From positions 310,001 to 374,000 of the forward strand of contig CANMRT010000003.1 of assembly GCA_947500415.1 (NCBI GenBank): 64,000 nt of DNA. The letters run 5' to 3'. The position numbers were made by a program, and so were the translations under genes. The notes beneath the pieces were generated by a model, which did not search any database, was not told the origin of the DNA, and saw only the letters and a program-made list of their open reading frames with translations. The DNA comes from an uncultured Roseicyclus sp. Its GTDB lineage: Bacteria > Pseudomonadota > Alphaproteobacteria > Rhodobacterales > Rhodobacteraceae. Shown here in pieces: positions 19,028 to 28,016 of the stretch. How positions within the stretch are numbered: position 1 is the first letter of the stretch; the number at the start of each line of letters is the position of its first letter.

Positions 19028-20037
19028 CCTCTCTCACCATCCCGCTCGACCAACCCGGCAAGCACTTCGGCCATTTCCGTATTCCCCATTCCGCCGACGA
19101 CAGCGCATGGGGCCACGTCATGATCCCGCTCTGCATCATCAACGGCACCCGCCCCGGCCAGACCGCTCTGGTCACCGGCGCCACTCACGGTGACGAATAT
19201 GAGGGGCCCATCGCCATCCGCCACCTCATCCGCAACGCCGAGCCGTCCAACGTTCTCGGCCGTCTCATCCTGATCCCCTCCCTCAACCACCCCGCCTTCA
19301 TGGCCGCGACCCGCACCTCGCCAATCGACGGCGTGAACCTCAACCGCGCCTTCCCGGGCGATCCCTCCGGCACCCTCACGCAAAAACTCGCCGCCTTCTT
19401 CAACGACCATCTGATCCCCGCTGCCGACCTCATCATCGACATGCATTCAGGTGGCAAAACCCTCGACTTCCTGCCCATGGCCGTCAGCCACATCCTTGAG
19501 GACGCCGAGCAAGATCGCCGCTGCGCCTATGCTGCCCGCGCCTTCTCCGCCCCCTACACCGCACGCCTGCGCGAAATCGACGACACCGGAATGCTCGATG
19601 GGGCCGCTGAACGGGCCGGAAAGACCTTCGTCACCACCGAACTTGGCGGCGCGGGCACGTCCACCGCAACCAGCGCCGAGATCGCCATAAGCGGCCTGCG
19701 CCAATGCCTCGCCAACCACGTCATCTACGACTGGCCGGCAGGCATGAAACCCTCGCGTGCGCTCGATCTTTCGGATCCGGAGGGCTTCCACTTCGCCACC
19801 CAGCGCGGCCTCTTCCACGCGCAGGTCAACCTCGGCGACACTGTCGAACAAAACCAGTGCCTCGCCAATATCTACCACCCCGAAGACCTCGAAGCCGCGC
19901 CGAAACCCATCTACGCCCAGCGCGCTGGCCTCGTCGCCGCGCGCCACGTTCCGGGCCTGATAAAACCCGGCGACTGCGCTTTCGTTATCGGCACCGATGA
20001 AGGCCCTGTTGGCTTCCCGGACCCCTCGACCCGTTAA
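19024..20037 (+). CDS. doeB: N-acetyl-diaminobutyrate deacetylase (aspartoacylase/succinylglutamate desuccinylase family)
   Basis: GATHGDEYEGPIAIRHL, IDGVNLNRAFPG, IDMHSGG; ATGA overlap with doeA. Confidence 0.85.
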   Translation: MTSLTIPLDQPGKHFGHFRIPHSADDSAWGHVMIPLCIINGTRPGQTALVTGATHGDEYEGPIAIRHLIRNAEPSNVLGRLILIPSLNHPAFMAATRTSPIDGVNLNRAFPGDPSGTLTQKLAAFFNDHLIPAADLIIDMHSGGKTLDFLPMAVSHILEDAEQDRRCAYAARAFSAPYTARLREIDDTGMLDGAAERAGKTFVTTELGGAGTSTATSAEIAISGLRQCLANHVIYDWPAGMKPSRALDLSDPEGFHFATQRGLFHAQVNLGDTVEQNQCLANIYHPEDLEAAPKPIYAQRAGLVAARHVPGLIKPGDCAFVIGTDEGPVGFPDPSTR

Positions 20038-20202
20038 CCCTCTGTTTCAAATTGTTTGTTTCCGCATCACGCATTGATTGCCGTGATCCGGATCGCTACC
20101 TCCATCCCGCGCCCAAGCGCTGACGCCGCCGAAATCGGCCCCGCGGGAGAACCCCGGTCATTTCTCTTCCTTCAAGATCGGAGGCGGCAAAGACCGAACC
20201 CC

Positions 20203-20508
20203 ATGGAAAACGCCCACGAAACCCTTCTCGAACAGGTCCTTGCAGCTGTGATGGACACAAATGCCGAGCCCCTGACACTCCTCCACAACCTACGCCATTC
20301 CGTGCCCGACGCACGCACCACGGCGCTCATCCGCGCGCTGCTCGACGCGGATCGGGTCATCGGCGAAACCTTCAACGGCAACAGCCCCGGACGCGCCGAT
20401 GCAGCTCTCGCGCGCTCCATGGCGTTAACCATCGCCGAAGCGGCAGACGAAGCAGAAGCCTCCGAAAATCCCACCGCGCCCCTCCGCCTCAGCGATTTGT
20501 CGATCTGA
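20203..20508 (+). CDS. hypothetical protein
   Basis: ORF from MENAHETLLEQVLAAV. Confidence 0.55.
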   Translation: MENAHETLLEQVLAAVMDTNAEPLTLLHNLRHSVPDARTTALIRALLDADRVIGETFNGNSPGRADAALARSMALTIAEAADEAEASENPTAPLRLSDLSI

Positions 20509-20548
20509 CGCTCTCGCATGTCCCGACGGCGGCGGTTAGGGTCCGCCC

Positions 20549-22090
20549 ATGACCGCCGCGCTCGCCCCTACCTTCTCCGACGATCAGGCCATGGCCCACG
20601 ACCGCATCGCTGAGGTGTTGCGGGATATGGGCGTGGACATCGACGACGAAACCCTGACCCCGGCGTCTGAGGGCAAAGGCGCGGTCCTCGCCATCACCGG
20701 CAAGGCGGGATCGGGCAAGACCCTTCTGCTGGCCGAAGTCGTTAAGGCGCTCCAGCGTACCGGCGTTGATCTGATCTCCGGCGATTGGGAGGGCAAACGC
20801 CGCAAAGATCGCCGCACCGTCGCGGTCCTCGCCCCCACCAACAAAGCCGCCTCCGTGCTGCGCAACCGGGGTGTTCCCGCGACCACGATCCACCGCATCC
20901 TCTACACGCCCGTCTATGACCCGGAGTTCGAGAAAGTCGCCGAATGGATGGCGGGCCAGGGTGAGCGGCCCGTGATTGAGGCGCTGACCGACGCGGCCCT
21001 CGACCGCGCGAAAGAAGTCTACGACAACACCAAATCCGTCCCCGCCGCCCTCGCCTCCGCAGGCCTGCGTGGGTCCGATTTCATCACCGGCTGGAAACGC
21101 CGCGAAGATGCGCTCGACATCGGGCTGGTCGACGAATCCTCTATGCTCGACGACAAACAATATCAGGACCTCAAGGAAATCTTCCCGGTCCTGATCCTCT
21201 TCGGCGACCCGGCCCAGCTCGCTCCCGTGGGCCAATCGGGGGAGATGGTTTTCGACAAGTTCAAAGGCCCGAACCTGATGCATCTGGGCCGCGTCCACCG
21301 CCAAGACGCCGACAATCCGATCCTCGACCTCGCCCATGCGCTCGGCGACCCCGATCTCGAATTCCCCGACTTCGAACGCATGATTACCGAGGCCGCCGCC
21401 CGCGATGACCGCGTCCAGGTTACCCCGCGTGTGAATTCCGACATGATGGCGCGCTCGCCGGTTCTGGTCTGGCGCAATGCCACCCGCATCCGCCTGATCT
21501 CCGCCTTCCGCAACGCCCATGGCGCCGCCGACGACGAACTCCTTCCCGGTGAGCCGCTTATTTGTGACGGCATCGAATTGCCACTCAAGCACCGCAAAAA
21601 ACGCATCGACCTTGAGGCACGTGGCCTCATCAAAGGTGCGCCCGTCATCTATCTCGGCCCCGGCAACCGCCCCGGCTTTTCGCGGCTCCATGTTATCGGG
21701 GCCGAAACCCCGCGCTTCTCCGCCGCCTCCATCGTGAAAATCGAAAAACCGGACGAGGATGAACCGTTCATCCCGTACGCCGCCCGCATGGGCGCCGCGT
21801 TCCTCCATGGCGCGGCGGTCACGACCCACAAAGCGCAGGGCTCCCAATGGCCCGAGGTGCAGGTCTTTGCCCCCGACCTCTACGCAGCATCGCGGGCTGG
21901 CAGGATGGAAGCAGGCCAAGCGCTGTGGAAACGCTTGGCTTACGTCGCCATCACCCGCGCTGAGGAGCGTCTGATCTGGGTCACGCGCTACATGCTTTCG
22001 CGCCCGACTGCGGCGCTTGGGATCGATGATTTGGAGGTGAAGGTGGCTCCGCTGGAACTCGCGTCCGAAGATGCCCAGTTGGATGGGTGA
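20549..22090 (+). CDS. RecD-like ATP-dependent DNA helicase (SF1)
   Basis: GKAGSGKTLLLAE; VDESSMLD; ILFGDPAQLAPVG; TTHKAQGSQWPEV; YVAITRAEERL. Confidence 0.9.
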   Translation: MTAALAPTFSDDQAMAHDRIAEVLRDMGVDIDDETLTPASEGKGAVLAITGKAGSGKTLLLAEVVKALQRTGVDLISGDWEGKRRKDRRTVAVLAPTNKAASVLRNRGVPATTIHRILYTPVYDPEFEKVAEWMAGQGERPVIEALTDAALDRAKEVYDNTKSVPAALASAGLRGSDFITGWKRREDALDIGLVDESSMLDDKQYQDLKEIFPVLILFGDPAQLAPVGQSGEMVFDKFKGPNLMHLGRVHRQDADNPILDLAHALGDPDLEFPDFERMITEAAARDDRVQVTPRVNSDMMARSPVLVWRNATRIRLISAFRNAHGAADDELLPGEPLICDGIELPLKHRKKRIDLEARGLIKGAPVIYLGPGNRPGFSRLHVIGAETPRFSAASIVKIEKPDEDEPFIPYAARMGAAFLHGAAVTTHKAQGSQWPEVQVFAPDLYAASRAGRMEAGQALWKRLAYVAITRAEERLIWVTRYMLSRPTAALGIDDLEVKVAPLELASEDAQLDG

Positions 22091-22127
22091 GACCCACCAT
22101 ATCGCACCTCCCCTGAATCTCTCATGC

Positions 22128-22172
22128 ACTACAATTGTAGTTACAGAAAAACTACAGGTTCACTACAGGTTC
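22128..22172 (+). promoter_or_regulatory. palindrome plus tandem repeat operator-like region upstream of SDR gene
   Basis: ACTACAATTGTAGT perfect palindrome (22128-22141) followed by ACTACAGGTTC x2 (22151-22172). Confidence 0.55.
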
Positions 22173-22203
22173 TTGCACCCTGCACGGCAAAGGACAGCGA
22201 CCC

Positions 22204-22932
22204 ATGAAAACTATCCTGATCACCGGCGCGTCCAGCGGCATCGGCCACGCCACAGCACGCGCGTTTCTTGAAGACGGCTGGCACGTCGGCCTCCTCGCCC
22301 GCCGCGCTGAGCCGCTCGCGGAATTGGCCGCTTCCCACGAGAACGCCCTCGCTCTGCCCGGTGACGTGACTGATTTATCTCAAGTAGAACAAGCGGTTGC
22401 GCAGCTTGTCGCAACATGGGACCGCCTTGATGCCATCTTCAACAACGCAGGCATTTTCACGCCCCAAGGCACGATCGACGAAATCGACCCCGCCGATTGG
22501 CACAATAGCGTTGCAGTGAATCTCACAGGCATGTTCAACACCGCCCGCGCCGCGTTTTCAGCCATGCGCGCCCAAAACCCACAAGGCGGCCGCATTATCA
22601 ACAACGGCTCCCTCTCCGCCCACACTCCGCGCGAGGGAAGTCTCTGTTATACAACAACAAAACACGGGGTGACGGGCCTCACGAAGACCCTCGCCCTCGA
22701 CGGTCGCCCCTTTAACATTGCCGCCTGCCAAATCGACATCGGCAACGCCCAAACCGAGCTCGTCAACGCCCTCAACGACCGCCTCATCGCCGAGGGTAAG
22801 CCCTTGATGCCAATGATGAAAGTCGAGGATGCAGCCCGATCAGTCCTGCACATGGCCAATATGCCGCTTTCGACCAACGTCCTGTTCCAGACCGTTATGG
22901 CCACTAACATGCCCTATGTCGGCCGCGGCTAG
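22204..22932 (+). CDS. SDR family oxidoreductase
   Basis: ITGASSGIGHATA; NNAG; Y-x3-K (CYTTTKHG). Confidence 0.9.
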   Translation: MKTILITGASSGIGHATARAFLEDGWHVGLLARRAEPLAELAASHENALALPGDVTDLSQVEQAVAQLVATWDRLDAIFNNAGIFTPQGTIDEIDPADWHNSVAVNLTGMFNTARAAFSAMRAQNPQGGRIINNGSLSAHTPREGSLCYTTTKHGVTGLTKTLALDGRPFNIAACQIDIGNAQTELVNALNDRLIAEGKPLMPMMKVEDAARSVLHMANMPLSTNVLFQTVMATNMPYVGRG

Positions 22933-23315
22933 TCCCCCGGCCTCCGCACCCATTGCCGCCGCCAGGCTGGTGCCTCGAAAGGATCCGGCCAGAATTCTCT
23001 TTGCAAAGCAATGAGTTCGCCGCGCACCGTGTGAAATGTGATGGCCGTTGCGCGCATCTGACCATCGCTGATGCCAACCTCGGTGACGATCTGATCTCCT
23101 TCGCCGACAATCCGGCGCAGGTCAAAGGTCCAAAGGCCATTGGCCGGATAAGCCGCGTTCAGCGCCGCAAAATTCTCGCGGCCTTCGATCATCTCTTCAG
23201 ATTGCGGCCATTGCAGGCGGAAATCCTCTGTTAGACAAAGGCTTGCAGCGCGGAAATCATTGGTCGCCATCGCCTTCCAATACTGGCGAACGACCTTTTG
23301 CGCTGCGGCGGACAC
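22929..23315 (-). CDS. NTF2/SnoaL-like protein
   Basis: Small cone-fold-like ORF (VVRQYWKAMATNDFRAASLCLTEDFRLQWPQSEEMIEGRENF). Confidence 0.65.
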   Translation of the reverse strand: MSAAAQKVVRQYWKAMATNDFRAASLCLTEDFRLQWPQSEEMIEGRENFAALNAAYPANGLWTFDLRRIVGEGDQIVTEVGISDGQMRATAITFHTVRGELIALQREFWPDPFEAPAWRRQWVRRPGD

Positions 23316-23321
23316 CGCCCG

Positions 23322-24083
23322 TCAGGCCCGGATATAGCGGAAAACGGCTGAGGCCAGCCATCCAGCCGCAATGGCAATGGCGAGCGAAAGGATGCCGTAA
23401 ACCAACGGCCGATCATGGGCGAGATTGTAGATAAACCGTTCCAATCCGACTTTCCGCACCGCGATATCCTGCTCATATACGTCGAGGACCTGGCCCCCAC
23501 GCGTCAAGAATATGCGGGTCCGGTAGTCACCTTCAACAAGGTTTGCAGGCAAACGGATGGAAGTATCGAACAAGGTTTCGTTACGAAGCGTGACGCCGCC
23601 TTCGATGGTTTGGTAAAGATCCTCGGATTCTCGTATACGGATCAAGGCGTTGGTGAAGTCTTCCGGGTGCTCGACACCGACACCAACCGCCCGGATCGCA
23701 CGGGAAATCGAAACGTGATGGCGCAGGTCTTCGACCTGACTTAGTGCATCCTCGAAGGTTCCAGTCGTGGAAACGGCGTAAAATGACGGGGCTTCGTCAA
23801 CCTCAACCGCCTCCGTATTCACCCAAATGCCAAACCGTCGGTCCTTGCGCCGCACGGCGACGGGTTGCGTTGGCCCTTCGACTGTGATGATGACCTCCAG
23901 CTCGCCCTCAGGCGCCGGAGCATCCCGGCTGACCGCTCCGAAAATCAGGATTTCCGAACCGACGAAGTTCGCCGTGATGTTGATGGCATCACGGCTCAAG
24001 CCTGCAACCACAGTCTCAGCGCGCAAGGGCAGACAAAGTGCGAGGAGGGCTGCAAGCCCGAGGAGCGCGCGACGGAAGGTCAA
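23322..24083 (-). CDS. TIGR02186 family membrane-anchored protein
   Basis: Signal peptide, C-terminal TM; overlaps TauE/SafE gene by 4 nt. Confidence 0.75.
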   Translation of the reverse strand: MTFRRALLGLAALLALCLPLRAETVVAGLSRDAINITANFVGSEILIFGAVSRDAPAPEGELEVIITVEGPTQPVAVRRKDRRFGIWVNTEAVEVDEAPSFYAVSTTGTFEDALSQVEDLRHHVSISRAIRAVGVGVEHPEDFTNALIRIRESEDLYQTIEGGVTLRNETLFDTSIRLPANLVEGDYRTRIFLTRGGQVLDVYEQDIAVRKVGLERFIYNLAHDRPLVYGILSLAIAIAAGWLASAVFRYIRA

Positions 24084-25003
24084 TGTCCGCCCCCCGCACC
24101 CAGAGAATAAAGCTCCGACGGCATAACCAGCAGGTCAAACGCGAGCTTTCCGCACACGGCCAGCACCATCACGGCCAGCAAGATCCGCAACTGCTCCGCC
24201 TTCATTCGCGTCCCGATCCGTGCACCGATTTGCGCGCCGACGACACCACCAACCAGCAGCAGCACAGCCAGCACCATATCGACGGTGTAGTTCGTCGTTG
24301 CGTGCATCAGCGTCGCAAACCCGGTCACAAAAATGATCTGGAACAACGACGTGCCAACAACAACTTTCGTCGGCATTCCAAGCAGATAAATCATGGCAGG
24401 CACCATAATGAAGCCGCCACCAACACCCATGATCGCGGCCAGAACACCAACGAACAGTCCGACGATCAGCGGCGGAATGACCGAGATATAAAGGCCAGAG
24501 GTCCGGAACCGCATCTTGAAGGGCAACGCATCGATCCAGCCACGCTGGCGACGCTTGGGCGGCGCAACGCCCCCGGCAGAGCGCGCCTTGCGAATGGCGT
24601 TCAGGCTTTCGAAGAACATCAGCCCGCCGATGATGCCCAGGAACACCACGTAGCAAAGCTTCACCAACAGATCGACCTGGCCGATTGCCGTCAAAGCCGC
24701 AAAAACCTGCACCCCGATCGCGGCCCCCGCAAGGCCGCCGATCAACAGGACAAACCCCATTTTGAGGTCCACCGTCTTTCGTTTGAAATGCGCCAAGACG
24801 CCGGAAAATGAGGAGGCTACGATCTGGTTCGCTTCGGTCGCAACTGCGACAGCAGGCGGTATGCCGATGAAAAACAGCAGCGGAGTCATCAGGAATCCGC
24901 CGCCCACACCGAACATGCCCGACAGGATGCCGACAAGCCCACCCAGCCCCAGCAGAAGGAAAGCGTTCACGCTCACCTCGGCGATGGGGAGATAGATCTG
25001 CAT
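24080..25003 (-). CDS. TauE/SafE family sulfite exporter-like permease
   Basis: GLGGLVGILSGMFGVGGGFLMTPLL; MGVGGGFIMVPAMIYLLG. Confidence 0.9.
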   Translation of the reverse strand: MQIYLPIAEVSVNAFLLLGLGGLVGILSGMFGVGGGFLMTPLLFFIGIPPAVAVATEANQIVASSFSGVLAHFKRKTVDLKMGFVLLIGGLAGAAIGVQVFAALTAIGQVDLLVKLCYVVFLGIIGGLMFFESLNAIRKARSAGGVAPPKRRQRGWIDALPFKMRFRTSGLYISVIPPLIVGLFVGVLAAIMGVGGGFIMVPAMIYLLGMPTKVVVGTSLFQIIFVTGFATLMHATTNYTVDMVLAVLLLVGGVVGAQIGARIGTRMKAEQLRILLAVMVLAVCGKLAFDLLVMPSELYSLGAGGGH

Positions 25004-25250
25004 TGGCACTGAGCTTTCGTTGAGTCGCGTCGCGTGTACCCCGCCTACAGGGGATTGGCACTGCGTCACCATGGCCAATCGCAACAAGAGACTCAGCCAA
25101 TAGGGCAGTGCCCCGGTGTGGGACGGAGCGATTACCCTCGTCAAGGGCATTTTGAGAACGATGGTCTCAATTTCTAACCTAGGCGCGCGTAGAGATTTTT
25201 TCCGTAACGGACCCAAGGATCGCCCCGCGGGCGCCGTCATAAGGTATGAC

Positions 25251-25793
25251 ATGCGCATGGATGTGAGTGACGAAGACCTGGCCCTGGCGGCCGCAGGCGG
25301 TGACGCGACCGCGTTCGAGCTTTTGCTCGCGCGGGTCTATGACCGGCTGTTCGGCCTTTGCTTCCGCCTGACCGGTGCCAAAGTCGAGGCGGAAGACCTC
25401 ACACAAGACATATGCCTCGCCCTGCCCGGCAAGCTGGCGGGATACCGGGGTGATGCGAAGGTTACTACGTGGCTCTACCGGGTGGCCGTGAACGCCGCGA
25501 CCGACCGACGTCGACGCGCGGCAAGTTACAGCCGGGCCGCGGATGGGTGGGCGGATTGGGAAGCGGATCGACAGAAGACGGTGGCCGAAACGGCTGAAGG
25601 CGTCGATTGGCTCTACCGCGCCATGGCGGGTTTGTCTCCCAGTCTGCGCGACACACTGGCTCTGGTTCTGGATGACGTTACTCAGGCGCAAGCCGCTGAA
25701 ATCCTTGGAGTATCCGAGGGAACGATCGCATGGCGCGTATCTGAGGCAAAGAGGATGCTGCGCGAGATGAAAACAAGGGAGGAGGCACAATGA
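25251..25793 (+). CDS. ECF RNA polymerase sigma factor
   Basis: Sigma-2 region (LFGLCFRLTGAKVEAEDLTQDICLAL), sigma-4 HTH (AAEILGVSEGTIAWRVSEAKRMLRE). Confidence 0.92.
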   Translation: MRMDVSDEDLALAAAGGDATAFELLLARVYDRLFGLCFRLTGAKVEAEDLTQDICLALPGKLAGYRGDAKVTTWLYRVAVNAATDRRRRAASYSRAADGWADWEADRQKTVAETAEGVDWLYRAMAGLSPSLRDTLALVLDDVTQAQAAEILGVSEGTIAWRVSEAKRMLREMKTREEAQ

Positions 25794-27904
25794 CCTCCGA
25801 CGATATGGATCTGAACGACCTGAAACGCGCGATGGAGGCGGCGACGCCCGCGCCCGATGCCGCGCGCAAGGCCGAGACACTGGCACGGTCCCAGGAAATT
25901 TTCGCATCGGCCCAAGGATCGCTGCAGGCGACCCGTCAAAGCTCTGACCCTTCCCCGAAGAAGGGATTTTTCAGAGGAGCTTTTGATATGCTTTTGACCC
26001 GCACCACTGGCGCATTGACCGCCACCACCGCTTTGGTCGCGGTGGGTTTCCTTTTCCTGAGCCCTCAGGGCCAAGACCTTTTGCGCGGACCCCAGTCGCT
26101 TGTTGACCCCGGCGTGAGCGAAGTGGATTTCGAGGAGCTTGTGCCTGAAAGCGGCAGCGTTCCGGCAGCACAGGCAGACACTGTGCCAGACAGACGAGAA
26201 CAAGAGACGGACGTTGTCGCAACGGATGGCGACATCGCCCCGGAAGCCCCAAGCCCGGCTCCAGTGCAGCAGCCCCGAGCGATGACAGGCGCGCCAAATG
26301 ATGTCCAGCAGCCCGCCTTGCCCGGAGTTCTTTCGCCTGAAATTGGGTCAGCTTTTGACACGATCGGCGCTTTGGCGTTGGAAGAAGCTGCTGGAGGCAC
26401 AATCACCCAATTCGGCAACGGCAACGCCGCTGTGATCCAACAGGAAGGCCGCATAGCGACGGGCCTCTTCAATGACGCAGCGCCCGCCCCTCAGCCAGCA
26501 AACACCGAAGAATTCGCCAACGCGGACGACAACCCGGTACAGGTCGTGGCCGAAAACCCCGTCTCCACCTTCTCTAGCGACGTGGACACGGCGGCCTATT
26601 CCCTGCTGCGGTCCTCCCTGAACCGCGGGCAATTGCCCAACCCCGATGCCATCCGGATCGAGGAGATGATGAACTACTTCCCCTACGACCTGCCCGCCCC
26701 TGATGCAGGTGACGTCAGCCCGTTTCGTCCGACGGTTGAGGTCTTCCAGACCCCATGGAACCCCGACACGCAGCTGGTTCACATTGGCATTCAGGGGGAA
26801 CTTCCAGCCATTGAGGACCGGCCACCGCTGAACCTGGTTTTTCTGATCGACACATCCGGCTCCATGAACGACCCGGCCAAACTGCCGCTACTGATTCAAT
26901 CGTTCCGGCTGATGCTCGACCGGCTGAACCCCGAAGATCAGGTCGCGATCGTGACCTATGCGGGCAATGCGGGCGTGGCGCTGGAGCCGACCTCGGCCAG
27001 TGACACGGCCACGATTTCGGCGGCGCTGACGGCGTTGCAGGCAGGCGGCTCCACCAATGGCGTGGGTGGGTTGCAGGCGGCCTATGATCTGGCGGCTGAG
27101 ATGACCGACGATGGTGAAGTCTCTCGTGTGCTTCTTGCCACCGATGGCGATTTCAACGTTGGCATCAGCGATCCAACGGCGCTGGAGGATTACATTAGCG
27201 AACAGCGCGAGACAGGCATTTACCTTTCCGTCCTTGGCTTCGGGCGTGGCAACCTGCAGGACGACACGATGCAGGCGCTGGCCCAGAACGGGAACGGCAC
27301 CGCCGCCTATATTGACACGTTGCACGAAGCGCAGCGGGTGTTGGTCGACCAACTGGCGGGCGCGCTCTTCCCCATCGCGGACGACCTGAAAATCCAGGTG
27401 GAGTTCAACCCCGAGGTCATCGCAGAATACCGTCTGATCGGGTATGAGACGCGTGGCCTGGCCCGCGAAGATTTCGCCAATGACGCCGTCGATGCGGGCG
27501 AGTTGGGCGCAGGCCATTCCGTCACGGCGATCTACGAAGTCACGCCGGTCGGCTCGCCGGCCACGCTGGTCGCACCATTGCGCTATGCCGCTGATGATGG
27601 GGCTGAAACGGAGTTCGGTGATGAGCTTGGGTTCATCTCCCTGCGCTGGAAAGAACCGGGCGAAGACGAAAGCACACTCGTTGATTTCGCGATCCCCACA
27701 GCGCCAGTGGACCCGGGCAGTGAGGCCCAGTTCGCCGCCGCAATCGCGGGCTTCGGTCAGCTGCTGCGTGGCAACGAGTTCCTCGGCGATTGGGGATATG
27801 ACGAAGCCATTGCGCTCGCCAATGCCAACCGCGGCGAGGATGAATTCGGCTACCGGCAAGAGGCCGTGCAATTGATGCGCCTGGCGCAAAGCTTGTCGCG
27901 TTAA
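25790..27904 (+). CDS. TM-anchored von Willebrand factor A (YfbK-like) protein, with possible cytoplasmic anti-sigma N-terminus
   Basis: ATGA overlap with sigma gene; one TM near residue 75; VFLIDTSGSMNDPAKLPLL MIDAS motif. Confidence 0.9.
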   Translation: MTSDDMDLNDLKRAMEAATPAPDAARKAETLARSQEIFASAQGSLQATRQSSDPSPKKGFFRGAFDMLLTRTTGALTATTALVAVGFLFLSPQGQDLLRGPQSLVDPGVSEVDFEELVPESGSVPAAQADTVPDRREQETDVVATDGDIAPEAPSPAPVQQPRAMTGAPNDVQQPALPGVLSPEIGSAFDTIGALALEEAAGGTITQFGNGNAAVIQQEGRIATGLFNDAAPAPQPANTEEFANADDNPVQVVAENPVSTFSSDVDTAAYSLLRSSLNRGQLPNPDAIRIEEMMNYFPYDLPAPDAGDVSPFRPTVEVFQTPWNPDTQLVHIGIQGELPAIEDRPPLNLVFLIDTSGSMNDPAKLPLLIQSFRLMLDRLNPEDQVAIVTYAGNAGVALEPTSASDTATISAALTALQAGGSTNGVGGLQAAYDLAAEMTDDGEVSRVLLATDGDFNVGISDPTALEDYISEQRETGIYLSVLGFGRGNLQDDTMQALAQNGNGTAAYIDTLHEAQRVLVDQLAGALFPIADDLKIQVEFNPEVIAEYRLIGYETRGLAREDFANDAVDAGELGAGHSVTAIYEVTPVGSPATLVAPLRYAADDGAETEFGDELGFISLRWKEPGEDESTLVDFAIPTAPVDPGSEAQFAAAIAGFGQLLRGNEFLGDWGYDEAIALANANRGEDEFGYRQEAVQLMRLAQSLSR

Positions 27905-28016
27905 TCCCTTTTCCATGATGTTCAGGCACCCGGACCGAAAGGCTCGGGCGCCTTATTTTGTTGCAAGTGAGAGCATTTCCGCACACGGTGACGCCCGGGT
28001 AACGCGAATTAATAGA

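Noticed and set aside
20489-22129. 546-aa minus-strand ORF covering the entire RecD-like helicase
   Set aside because: Shadow frame of high-GC coding DNA; translation is low-complexity Gly/Val/Arg-rich with no recognisable motifs, while the plus-strand helicase motifs are complete.
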